A DNA stretch of 64,000 nt from Burhinus oedicnemus (taxonomy: Eukaryota; Chordata; Aves; Charadriiformes; Burhinidae). Positions 1-10,967 of this stretch are shown here, piece by piece. The notes under the pieces are model-generated. The model was not told where the DNA came from. It did not search any database and saw only the letters and a program-made list of their open reading frames with translations. Every line of letters begins with the position of its first letter. The stretch's first letter is position 1. The DNA is taken from assembly GCA_008921705.1 (NCBI GenBank), contig VFFE01007836.1, forward strand, positions 1,433,442 through 1,497,441. The letters run 5' to 3'. The translations under genes and the position numbers were made by a program.

Positions 1-2578
1 AAGCAAGTTGAGAGTAAACTGATGAAATCGATACATGCTAAAATGAAATTTACTCTCCCAAGACTTCTAGGAAAAAGAGACTTTTCTATGGAAGCAGTTG
101 TGACTGCTTTGTGTTACATCACTTTACATAATTTCTTTAAAAGTGTTTTGATGGTTACCAGAGGGTCTGTACATCTTGTTTTGAATACGTTCTTTCATAC
201 CATCTTGTTCTGTTACACCTAGATAATTGGTTATGTTAAAGTAAATGATGTAAATTAAACAGAAAGATGAAGGCAAACTAGGGAAATCAACTTAGAAAAA
301 CGGGGATGTAGGTTTCATGAAGTTCCAGCCCTTGTGCAATGCCTTGTCTCTTTTCTTAAATGGATGATCAAGGCCATGTTTTCAAATTAAGAACAATTAA
401 CTGGGATGTTTTCCCTCTGGCATGTTGGCAATATCAACACAGTAAAAACAGCAAGAAAGTTTTTTTCTAGAGTTCCTGGCAGTCTGCAGCTTTTTCTAAG
501 ATGCAAGATTCAGTCCTTAGTTTTCTTCAACTCCAGGTGCTGAAGTAAAAGAAAATGCTCTACATTGGCATCATAATTCTTAGTTCATGTCTTTTGGACT
601 AGTGAGAGAATCTATATGGCATGGAATTGTTTTGTTTTATACAGGGAGATAAATTACTTTTAATCAATGTAACACTGCAAAGAAATGTATGGTTGATTCT
701 TTTTGTAATTTTGGGACTGACTTGGTGCAAATGGGTGTATACAATCACAGCTACTGGCCATTTATGTGGGAAAGCCTTCATCAGCGAAGGCACAATGAAA
801 AGGCTTCTTGAGAAGCATTAAGACAGTAGGCTAAGGCTGCTAAGGGAATGTCTGAAAATCTGGACCCATTCCACAAGTGTGGGGCAGTCCAAAACCTGGG
901 TTTATCTCCTGCAATCACTAAACAAGATCACCATCCTTAAGTTATAATTTACTACTCCCTTTATCTCACTCTTTGGGAGGAAGAGACCACATGTGTGGTT
1001 TTAGGGTGTTAGAGACCTGCATTCGTAAAGATTCTCAACAGAGGGGACAGCGTTGTATTCACATTGGGTGCACACGTACATGGAATTAGCACAAGACCTA
1101 TGCATGCAGACTAACCCTTGGTCTTCAAAAAAGAGCTTTAATAACATGTAAATGACGTATTTCATTGAGGTTCTCATTATTAGACATCTGTAGATTTTCT
1201 GCCCATTAAGCATTTCTCTTCACTACACAGCTCCATTGTGCTATTGCAAACATTTTGTTTATTTATGCTATGTTTCCTTCGTCATGTCTAATCAGACTAT
1301 TTACAAACAACAGTTTGTTATGCAGGACCAAAAAATCAAAGTTCTACACCATGCTTCCACACTTTATTGTTTTACTAAATCCCCTTTACCTTTTGAGAGT
1401 CAGATGTTTAACCACGTGAATCAGTTTGTCACACACATCTGAAAGTTTCCTGAGCAAGTACTGTACCTTCTAAATCTTAGAATTTGCAACATCTTATACC
1501 AAATGGGTGAATACCTCCATCGGTTCACCACCCACTTGAGTCTGACTGGTTTTTTGGAAGATGCTGTTTTGTGAAAGAGACAGTAAGGATCTCTCCTTTA
1601 CAGGAAATTGTGTTGATGTAACTGACTTTTGTTAATAGGTTACAGCACCATAGGGTTTTTTTTAGGACAGATTTTACACTGTTCACAGTGCCAGTGTGGG
1701 GCCTAAATACTACTTTGGTCATGAAACTATTCCAGTCTTATTGATAGTATCTAAATAGAGAGAAGCCAAGACACTGGAGCCTGTTTCTCTCCAGTGATTA
1801 TGGAGGGAACCTAGAGGCCTGACTTAGGAGAATGTCCAGATGTTTACAAGCAGGTAAGGTGAATCCCACCTTCTGTGCCCCAGTTGAGTAGGATGTGTAA
1901 AGGTGTATCCAAGAAGATTCTAATGAGTGGGATGTGCGTATGTGCACCGAGTAGCTGAGGCTTACTGGGTAAAACTCTCAGTGCTGTACTGAATACAGCT
2001 TAGCGTTTTCTTCATCCACATCTTTACACACTTGCATTTAAATGTAGTCCATATATAATAAATCCATTCTATTTCTATAAAAATTGCTATTGTAAATATC
2101 TTGGTGATTATTTTCTTACTTATTGATTTCACTGCACTGATTCCTGCATGAAAGGTTAACTAAAATGGTTTGATCTAGGGTAACACTGAGTTTAAACAGG
2201 CATTAAACCAAAAGCAGTTTGTAGCTTTTCGGGACATTTTAGTTCCTTATAAAATAGATGGTATTTTAAAAGGGAGTAGGAAAAGAAGGAGAGATAATCT
2301 TCAAATATGTAATATTTGGGTTGTTAATTATGTTGCTTCTAGTCTGTAATTGTGTTCATTTTGTTTCTTTTTAAACTCTTTTTTGTCATTTAAGCTATCT
2401 AATATTGAACAGACTGAAAAAAAGATAGAAATGAACTTTTCTGTATTAAAACCAAAACATTTTGATTTGGCTTTGCAAAATGTTATTGACAGAAAAAGCA
2501 TACCATAAAAGTTTGCTGATGAATGCACAGAAATGAAACATAGACATCTGTGGGAATTTATAGCTATGCAGTCATCTC
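1..2578. other. Probable intron sequence upstream of the first visible exon
   Basis: AT-rich sequence with only short, unrelated open frames. I found no exon that fits the phase of the exon at 2682 with confidence. A strong donor-like CAG/GTAAGG lies at 1851-1857, preceded by a pyrimidine-rich acceptor-like TTTCTCTCCAG near 1784-1794. The frame that would feed the exon at 2682 is interrupted by TAG between them, so this is only a weak exon candidate. Given the downstream exons on the plus strand, the stretch is most simply an intron of the same gene. Confidence 0.5.
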
Positions 2579-2603
2579 TGTGTGTGTGTGTTTGTGTGTG
2601 TGT
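2579..2603. repeat. (TG)n microsatellite, interrupted
   Basis: A run of TG dinucleotides broken once by TTTG. It lies about 80 bp upstream of the acceptor of the exon at 2682, so length variation here would be close to the splice site. Confidence 0.85.
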
Positions 2604-2681
2604 TCACTGAATCAGCGAACAGTTGGTTTTAGATTTTGCAATATGCCTTTGCTTTGATTTCCTTGGAATACTCTTTCCTAG

Positions 2682-2842
2682 GTTTTGGATATAGTCAAGA
2701 CAAGTGTTCGTGCAGTTCTACAGCGTGTCTGGAAGGCTCCAGACATTGAAAATTTACATCTGTACCGTCTCTTCAACCGTGTATTTAATCGCTTACTTTG
2801 GAGCCATGGTCAAGGTCTATGGAACTGTTTCTGTAATTCAGG
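2682..2842 (+). CDS. Internal coding exon of an unidentified gene (exon A)
   Basis: A 161-nt exon. The acceptor is TTTCCTAG (AG at 2680-2681) after a T-rich tract. The donor is G/GTAAGC (GT at 2843-2844). Only one frame is open, starting at the first base: 53 codons plus two bases. The peptide begins VLDIVKTSVRAVLQRVWKAP and goes on through LHLYRLFNRVFNRLLW to a Cys-containing NCFCNS end. It looks helical, with a regular spacing of Leu, Val and Phe and several Arg and Lys, as in helical-repeat (HEAT/ARM-like) proteins, but no named domain is recognised. The two leftover bases (GG) join the first base of the exon at 7204 to make Gly, so the phase agrees. Splice sites, an exclusive open frame and phase agreement make a real exon likely. 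Gene identity is not known to me. Confidence 0.78.
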
Positions 2843-5800
2843 GTAAGCCTATTTTTCTTATCTTAGTCTTCTTCATAACTTCACAATTACAATCAATGCT
2901 AGCATACTTTGTTTCTCATTTTCATGCAAGAGAATGCTGTAATACATTGGTCTTGTTTTAAAGCCATCTAAAGATACGTTATAATTAGAAATCTAATAAT
3001 CTAGGTCAACCATTTCAGTAATGGAATCAGACATTTAGTAATATGTTTAAAAATATAATAATCTAAGGAAAAAATCTAATTTTCAAAATATCTGAGCTTT
3101 AGGTCAACTCTCTCATTGGACGGTGCACAATTTTGAGGCCAGACCACTGTAAGTGTCACACGTGGACTTACCATCAACAGAAATCATTGTCGTATCTATT
3201 TGAGCTCAAGACTTACAAGGGAAGAATTCAGTCACAAGTGCAGCTGACATCTTACTCCAAATGCAATGTCAGTTCTGCGGTTTACAAATAATGAGTTCAA
3301 ATTTCTGTGCTTGATTACATTTGCTGTTTCCTACACTGGTGGGATTTTAAGTATATGCAGAATAGGAAATGTCCACACTGAGGTAAGCAGATGTTTTTGG
3401 TTTGGGTAGCAAATACAAGTTTTCTGTGGGGGGGAAAAAAGGTCAGGCCATATATTGAAAGCTGAATATCCTACACTTCAAAATCTACATTTCTGAAAAC
3501 AAAGGCATTCATGTAAGAATAGGTTTGGAGGATCAGATCATAGGTATAAAATAATCCCTCCTACCCACCAAATTTCTTCATGAAATAAAAATACGAATGT
3601 TTAAATATGAAATATATTGCATGCAGAAAGACATTTTATCTGTAAGTATATACAATGTATAAAGAATGGGAAGGATTTTGATTAGCTTGCATAAGGTGTT
3701 CCAAGAGATTTATTGAAAATGAACTGCAACAAACACAATAGTATGCTGATGGATATTGTATGTACGAAGGAATCGGATCAATATGTTATTCACATTTGTC
3801 ATATGTAGAAAGTGCACATAATGCACTTGTTATTGTTTCCCAACAAAATGGATAACAAGAAGAGGGATCTGAGAGTATCAAAAAGGTCATCAGTTTTTTG
3901 GGCTTCTTTACCATTATCTTCTCATTGCTGAAGGCTTGTTGTTGTTGTGCAAGCTGTTAGGAGTCTTCACGTTTTTTTTTTTCACTGAGATGGGCCGTGG
4001 GAACATGCAGATAATGTCTGCTTAAGACTTGCTAGAGGTAGGTATTGGGAATGCAGCACACTCCAAAAGTTAAAGTAGGGTGAGAAAAGAGATCTGTGTT
4101 TCCAGTCTGAAACGTTTGTTTTGTATAATCCTCAGCAGCTGCAGGGTCCCTTCATGCCAGCAGAGGTGTGTGAAGTCTTGAGTCCAAGCTTAATTTTTGT
4201 TGTCATAAAATATTATAATCACTTTCCCTTTTAATAATGCTGCTGTTATTTTGAATTTTACTTTTAGTGTGCAAACTTCTATGCATGAAAATTTTCATTT
4301 TAGAGTTTTTTTTCTCTACAAATAATGTTTTTTGTTCAAAACCTTTGAACAACTCTGCTGCTCACTTGGCTTGGGAGAAGAGTCTTTGAGTCAGCAGAAG
4401 AGTTCAATGAAGAGTAGGATTTCTCATCCAGCAATAATTTCATACATCCAGAACAAGACTCAGCTGACTCCAAAGTGGAGCTAAATTCTTTGACAAAGGT
4501 TCAGTTCCTTGTAAGAGGAGTTGCTATGTAAAAGAGTCTAAAAATACTGTGAAAGTAATATACAAATATCCAGTATGTGTAGAGATCACTCTGCATGTAA
4601 TATACAGCATTCACAGAAGAAAACAGAAGGGCTGTTTGTACCTTCCCAGGATGTTGTTTGTTGACTTACAAGCATCTTTCTTGCCATGTAATCCACAGCA
4701 GAGAACTCATGACAGTAGCTCTGTAGCAGAGAGGCCAACTTCTCATCACTCTTCCTTAGAGTTCATTGTGCCATTTTAAGGAACAGATTGGAATAAACAC
4801 AGAGCATGTGTCGAATTTGGGGAAACGTGTTGGGAAGGGGTATTCACGTGCTAATTTGGAAACAACATGAGTATATGAAAATATATTAAGGAGTATAGAA
4901 TTTTGCCTACTTGTAAGATATATGTCTTGGGAGAAGAGCAGAGCTAATAGCCTTAAGGTTTTCTCTTGCTGGTTAGATCTCTGCTAGGCGTATGCTATTT
5001 CAGCAAAAAGAATGAACAAAGAAACAAAGAAAACCTCAGAGAAATAATTGTGATGTAAAGCTATATTTGTTTTACTGTATAACAAAGAATTAAAATTAAT
5101 AAGAGAAAACTGGTAGAATCAGTTGGATTCAGATGGTTATAAAAAGAAAAACACATAATTCACAATATTGCACAATAAAGCATAACACTATTCTGGATCT
5201 GGTGAGAACTCCATGATTTCTTACTAATGTAGGGAAACTAAAGTTACAGCATAACAAATTAAGCTTCCTTAGGTAACACTATTCTGATCCCTGTTGACTG
5301 CAGTATAATGGAGTATGAACTGAATCTATGTAGCACATGGAGGAGGTTGCACAAGCACATTTATATGAAAGCTCATTAAAAGTCACATATATATCTCTAA
5401 ATCTCAATCTTTGTTATTAGGGTAACTGTACACCACTATGTTCATAATCGGCCATAGTTATAGCAGGCCACATATTCTTCACTGATAAAATCCCTCCTAA
5501 CTGTAGGAAAGTGATGACAGACCTCAAAGCCCAGAACTTAAGGAATTTATCAGGAGAGTTTCTTCCACAGGATTTTGGAGATTTGTGTATTGAATTAGAA
5601 CATAATTATGTGTAGCACTGTGAATCTGTTGAATGAATGTAATACTTAGAACTTCATCTTGCTGCTTTCTACCAGCCATCACATGACTTCATGAGGAAAG
5701 AATGAAGACAATAGATTAATTTCCATGTAAAAAATACATGTGGGAAGTTCCCAGACAGGAAACAATATTGAGAAAAATATATTAAAGAAAATAGTAGAAA

Positions 5801-7203
5801 TTAGTAGAATTACTCCGTTTATGAAATGGTTTTGATGCCTTACAAACAAGATTTCTTAAAAAATTCATTATATGGGTAATAATTAAGCAGAAATGCTTGT
5901 GTCACTTGAAATTTGTGTGCAGTGGAAATTTTGTAGGACTGAACAGTTTCAGCTGTAACATATCATCTAGACTGAGGAGCCAGGCTGAAAAATCAGTTAG
6001 CTGTATCTTTTAGTCATATATCTTTAGCTTATCTTTTAGTCATTAATGTTCATACTTCCATCCTAATACAGCGTAATTTTAAAAAATCTCACTAGGCAGA
6101 AGTAAGCTTGTTGGTTCTTTGATGTTTTAAGGACAAACTTCCAACACCAGGGTTGTGAAATCTACTGCTGATCTCAGTGGACAAGGCTTTGTCATCCCGG
6201 ATGCTATGTTGAAGCCAGATGCAGCAAATTTTCCTCACTCTGTGAAGTGCTTCTTCCATAAACAACCAAAAAACCTCAAGTTTACAAACCATCTGTTCTA
6301 CTGGATAATGTTTTGACCAGAAAAAAAAGTCTTCTTCAGAGGGACCATGTTGCCTTTAAAACAGATGTAATGATCTGTAGTATGGTCAGAATTTTGCACA
6401 ACCAGGAGTGTTGAGGTGTATGCAAAGAACTACTGTCATCTTCTGTGGTAAAACATACCTGGTTTAAATTGGTATGGTAGGGTTTGGGCATTTTTTTGGA
6501 AAGAGAAATGGCTTTTTAAGAAAACAAAAGCATGATGGTCTGCATTTCAAAAAGGAATGCCTATATAGATACACTTTGCAAGTTGCACTTAGTTGTAGAA
6601 GACCAACCCCATATGACCAAATGGAATAATAAGTAGTATTTGGATGACTAAACTGAGAAGGTCTTCTCATACGATTATTTGGATAAGGAAGCAGAGCACA
6701 TAGTAATCTCCTGTAAATTAATTTCATATTTGTTTCTTAGTATCATGTACTTAAATTAGAAGAAGAGTATCGTTATACTGTGTGGACATTTAGAAGAAAT
6801 TTATTACTTTTATAAATTCCTTTAATATCACTTCACATTCAGGTGGTAGCCTGTTAAAAATAATAAGTGTTTTTGTTATTCCTGTTGTAAGGGACATATA
6901 CATTTATGTGACAGTAAATCTTTATGTGCTAAACCTAAGTAATGGCCCCATAAAATGCTTTAGGGAACAAACCAAGTGAAAAAAGGCTGTGGACGTTTCA
7001 CATATGAAGATTAACGTCTTAATTTGTGTTTTGGACTCAGCATCTGCCAGCATTTGTGTTAAATAGTATAGACCGTTCCTGTAAACAGGCAAGGTCATAC
7101 TTTTTCTCTTGTGCCTCTATTGTTAAATCTGATATAAAGCAGTAAAGCTCTCAGATTGCAATTTGTGACAGAAAAAATGAAGTTGTGTCTTTTTCCGTAA
7201 CAG
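2843..7203 (+). other. Intron between exons A and B
   Basis: 4.36 kb of AT-rich sequence without a convincing exon. A good donor-like GAG/GTAAGC occurs at 3381-3389, but no matching open exon precedes it. A direct repeat of ATCTTTTAGTCAT-type sequence lies near 6005-6043. The intron phase (two bases carried over) matches on both sides. Skipped or rare exons cannot be excluded by eye. Confidence 0.6.
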
Positions 7204-7377
7204 GAGCTCTTGGGAAACCATATTTAGTAAAAGCACAGAGGTGGTGACTCCAGAGCAGCTCCAGTGTTGCCAACGAGTAGTACAGCTTTGTAAACACTGC
7301 CTGCTGGTGGTTTACAAATATTCATCAGATTCAAGAGGATCCCCATCTGGGATTAGTCCCCACAGGGATGATACAAG
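7204..7377 (+). CDS. Internal coding exon of the unidentified gene (exon B)
   Basis: A 174-nt exon. The acceptor is TTTTTCCGTAACAG (AG at 7202-7203) and the donor is ACAAG/GTATAT (GT at 7378-7379). The frame set by exon A is open through all 57 codons, while the frame from the first base stops within eight codons. The peptide starts SSWETIFSKSTEVVTPEQLQ. It continues through a Cys-rich helix (CCQRVVQLCKHCLLVVYKY) into a polar Ser/Gly/Pro segment ending in HRDDT. This suggests the last helix of a folded domain followed by a flexible tail. Two bases (AG) carry over; both candidate next exons (7727 and 10847) begin with one base that completes an Arg codon. If not spliced here, the frame would stop 12 codons into the intron. 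Protein family not recognised. Confidence 0.82.
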
Positions 7378-7726
7378 GTATATATTTAAATATTTTCTTC
7401 CTAAATTATAAGTATAGGGGATAATATTGCAACAGGTTTCAGTCTATGTTGCTACCACTACACTTCTCTTTAAGCCTAGTTAACTATGTATTTAAAAAAA
7501 AAAAAAAAAAAGGCAAACTGCACAACATTTCCCTTGAGCCTGAGTTTCTATCATTCTAATTTCTGTAGCCCACTCATGAAGTGCTACTAAAAGAAGACTT
7601 CGATATACACATACACATCTTGTGCGAAACTACACTTATTAAAGTCTTGATCACCTACTGCCCAAGTAGCTGCGGAAAAGGCTTTCCATAAAGTGAACTG
7701 AAAATTTCCTTTCTTCCCCTTCTCAG
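7378..7726 (+). other. Short intron between exons B and C
   Basis: 349 nt. It begins GTATAT and ends with a long pyrimidine tract TTTCCTTTCTTCCCCTTCTCAG, the strongest acceptor in the gene. It contains an 18-nt A run at 7494-7511. Confidence 0.55.
7494..7511. repeat. Poly(A) run
   Basis: Eighteen consecutive A residues in the intron after exon B. There is no adjoining recognisable retroelement, so I treat it as a simple repeat. Confidence 0.9.
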
Positions 7727-7766
7727 ATCCCTCAAAGTCACTGATTCCAGATTTGCATTCTTAGAG
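7727..7766 (+). CDS. Candidate coding exon C, or C-terminal end at TAA 7773-7775
   Basis: The acceptor is very strong (pyrimidine-rich, AG at 7725-7726). The first base completes the Arg codon left by exon B, then 13 codons read SLKVTDSRFAFLE. There are two readings. (1) A donor GAG/GTATCC at 7767 ends a 40-nt exon in phase 0. (2) The exon runs on, adds Val-Ser and stops at TAA (7773-7775), making this the protein's C-terminus. Under (2) the exon could extend to the perfect donor CAG/GTAAGT at 7846, giving a normal-sized 119-nt exon that carries the stop. Under (1) the next intron would be only 41 nt, far below normal vertebrate size. I think (2), or skipping of the exon, is at least as likely as (1). 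Confidence 0.5.
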
Positions 7767-7807
7767 GTATCCTAACATGTATGATACTTCTGGCTTCACA
7801 TTCGCAG

Positions 7808-7845
7808 TGGGATGCTATAGGGGCACAGCTCCAGCCAAGGGTCAG
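7808..7845 (+). CDS. Candidate coding exon D (38 nt)
   Basis: Preceded by TTCACATTCGCAG and followed by an ideal donor CAG/GTAAGT (GT at 7846-7847). Read in phase 0 from the exon at 7727 it codes for WDAIGAQLQPRV and leaves AG, which joins the G of the exon at 10847 to give Arg. Exons C and D together are 78 nt, a multiple of three, so including or skipping both keeps the frame. The weakness is the 41-nt spacing from exon C. The segment may instead be the untranslated end of a 119-nt exon beginning at 7727. Confidence 0.33.
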
Positions 7846-10800
7846 GTAAGTGCCATCTGATTTACTGTATTGCACAGTTTTGCAAAGTTGATTTCCAAAA
7901 CCTACAGATTGAAAGCTTTATTATTTCATTTTACAGAGCATAAATATATTTTCAAACCTTGCAAAACAGCATCATATAGTAAAAAAAATATTTGGCACTT
8001 ACCTGATTCTCCATTGGCTGGTTTAGTTCTCCAACCGGATACAACAGGGATTATAGTATTGTCAGTGTAGGGATTACAGAAAATGTTGCGACTGCGGGAA
8101 TCAGTGATCTGCAATTTAACAGTCGTATGTGGAGAATTAAATGTAAGTTTCAAATTACTTAGGTTCCACACTCTATCCACAATGGTGATTTGAATTATTA
8201 TGTATATAAACTTACAAATACTTTGTTTATATAAAACATTTTAGAGACACTATTTCATAGAAGGGGTTTATGAGTTAAATGTTACGTGAAAAGCAACCCT
8301 TTGATATATTATCTGTTAAACTTATTTTATGACTTAATTGCTTACTTGCTATATCTCAGACTAGTTATTTGATACACTGAACCCATTCGTTATTGTCATA
8401 CGGATCTTAAGGCACTCTAACATAATTTTAAACCAACCAGAAACTGAATTTGTTTGGTCACAGCAAAAGTAGGAGTATGTTAGCCACAAAACAAATCATA
8501 TTCAATATTAATGTGTATTGAGTTATAGTAGGAGTATGGTAAAGTCATTTGGGTTAGCTAAGACTAGAAAATCTTCAACCTTGAAGTTTTTATTGCTTTT
8601 ACTGTTAATACTGCAGAAAATTTTTCATCATGACTAACCACAAACTATTCAAACGGATCGGATTACTCTAATGTACTGCAGCTAACAGGGTCGCATTTGG
8701 AAACCAGTGAAAGGGGTGGTCCAACAGAACTCTTTCGTCTCCAGTTTCTGTGTTTCTTTGGATGCTGAATGGAAGTTTATTCATAAATTTCACAGGCTAG
8801 AGGAATCTAAGCTCTCTATATCCTAAATATCAGCACGTCTTCAGTCATGGAGTGTCATGACAACTCTGATTGACTAAAGTTACAGTTTTTACATTAATCT
8901 CCATAAATGCTACATCTATACTGTGGATACAACCATATGCTAGTTAACCATGATATTCTGAATATGTGAAATGAAAGATACGTGTAGAAATAAATGCTCT
9001 TGCCCATTATGCCCCACAATTGTAAGGTAATGAACTATTTTTCTAGAAATGGGAGAACCACAATACTATTTCACTTTTTGCCTAGGTTTCTGTTTTTAGA
9101 CGATGTAACTATCTGCACTACTAATAATAGTTTTCTTGACTCTTGGTAAAATTGTATGAAGTGCAAGAAGAGATCTGAGTATAATAAACGTACAAGAAGT
9201 CAATTTTTTCAGGACTTTATAAAATCTAATTTAAAGAACTTTTTTCTGAGCACAAACCAATTTTTTGTTTTGTTTGTGTTTATGAAACAAATGTTTGTGA
9301 AACTAAATCTTTCAAAGATTACAAATAGATAGCTCTTTAGCTGGGAAAATTTATTTGTACAGGGAGAGAGAAAAAGATAAAAAAAACTCCCACAGAGTTC
9401 TTTTTTCACTTTTAAAATTTGTTCTCAATCCCATCTTCTAACTGTAAATCCACTATATATAAGAGAATGAATAGGAGTATTAATTGAAATGTATATTACA
9501 GTCATTTTTTTCCTCACAAAATTAAAAGTGTAAAGAAAACAATAGGAGAGCTCAACAACTCTACCAAAATCTCTTTAAAATAACAGCTAAAATCAAACTG
9601 TGTAAAAAGTCAGACTTTTCATATTTTGATAAATTCACCTGTGTTACAAAATTTTAAAAACATACCATCTCCTGCTAGATCCTTACAGCTTGCTAAATAA
9701 TCTTATCTATTACATGGCATGTTCTCTGGGAAGCATTAGAGTTTTCTACTGTATCGTCAAGCAAAGGCAGGGCTCAGTCTGGTGATGTAGTGAACTCTCA
9801 AGCTCACCACCAACCGATTCCAAATCAGACTTTGGTTTTTTGTAAATTGTTTAAAAAATGTATTGGTGATAATATTTTTAAGCTTTTCTCAAAGCTTAAA
9901 CAAACCCCATGTTTACACTTTATAGATGGTCTCCCATTGACAGTGTGATGCTGTTTCTATCTGTGTGATTGCTAGGATCAGTCTTTTAACTTATTCATCA
10001 TTAATTAATATGATTCACTAGAATGATGCAACAATTTTTAAACAATAATTTATACAACGTGTTGTGTTAATCCATCCTAACATTGACATAATTCATTATG
10101 AAACTCCGATTTAGTGTGGATGTTATTTTTGTACACTTAATGTGCTCATCTAATGACTTCTGCAATTAACTATTAGGAAATGATAACATGAAAAGGTTTA
10201 AGAATGAATATTAGGCATATGATAAATTATTGTTTGTAGATTTACATAAAATACAGGCTATATAGTTGCCTGAATTTAAAAGTTAAATAGTCACTGATGT
10301 GACTTACTAGGTTGTAGCATCATTGTTTCTTGCTTTACTAGAGCAGTGATGATAGCATGTCTATTTTTAGAGAATTGGAGCTGGAAAGCAAAGCTGAAAA
10401 TCTCTGGTTTTTCCCTAATCAACTTTTTTTTTTTACATCTTAACTTTTTGTAAGCTGGTTAACATCAATTGCAGTTTTTACGCAGTTTAAATGGAATAAA
10501 TAGTACAATAATTAACGGAGAACAATGGGTTAAGTATTAGTTTTTGGTAGTAGTGTTGCACAGGATACCATTGTTTTATTTATCCACTTGCTTTAAACAT
10601 AAAGGACTGGAAAGATGTTTGATCCTCATACATCATCTTGAAATTTTGCTAAGAGTTTCTCTGAGTTTAGATTTGTTTCCTGAGTCAGCTTGTGCCTAAT
10701 GCCCTGTGTGTTTTATAAATAGTATTTATTGTACATAATTTCTTGCATACGAGAATTTTAAGGTATCATGCATGAACAACTAATTCTTTTGCTTCTGAAT

Positions 10801-10846
10801 GTCACTTTGCCTGTAAACTCTGCTATATTTTTCATGTGCTTTCTAG
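7846..10846 (+). other. Intron before the candidate terminal exon
   Basis: 3.0 kb of AT-rich sequence. The only structure noted is a perfect inverted repeat at 9877-9900 (10-bp arms TTTAAGCTTT and AAAGCTTAAA, 4-nt loop). No further exon is supported. Confidence 0.5.
9877..9900. repeat. Perfect 10-bp inverted repeat, 4-nt loop
   Basis: Arms TTTAAGCTTT (9877-9886) and AAAGCTTAAA (9891-9900) separated by TCTC. It could fold as a hairpin in RNA. No known function. Confidence 0.8.
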
Positions 10847-10967
10847 GTATTTTTTGCCAGGACCTTCACTGTTTATCATGAAATCATCCTCATCCAACCT
10901 CAGCTGCAGTTCATCTGGAATGCCTCGCCCTAACATTCTGTTCACACACAGATACAGTCACTTGTGA
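10847..10967 (+). CDS. Candidate terminal coding exon E with stop codon
   Basis: The acceptor is CATGTGCTTTCTAG (AG at 10845-10846). In the phase required by either exon B or exon D, the frame runs 39 codons from YFLPGPSLFIMK through a Ser-rich stretch to THRYSHL and then TGA (10965-10967). Sequence after the stop has the AT-rich, stop-dense character of a 3' UTR and contains AATAAA at 11129-11134. A Ser-rich polar tail would suit the C-terminus of the protein described for exons A and B. The frame may be fortuitous if the protein really ends at TAA 7773-7775, in which case this exon is 3' UTR. Confidence 0.5.

Noticed and set aside
1794..1853. Possible exon before exon A (acceptor TTTCTCTCCAG, donor CAG/GTAAGG)
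   Set aside because: The frame needed to enter exon A contains TAG, so it cannot code through unless a weaker internal acceptor is used.
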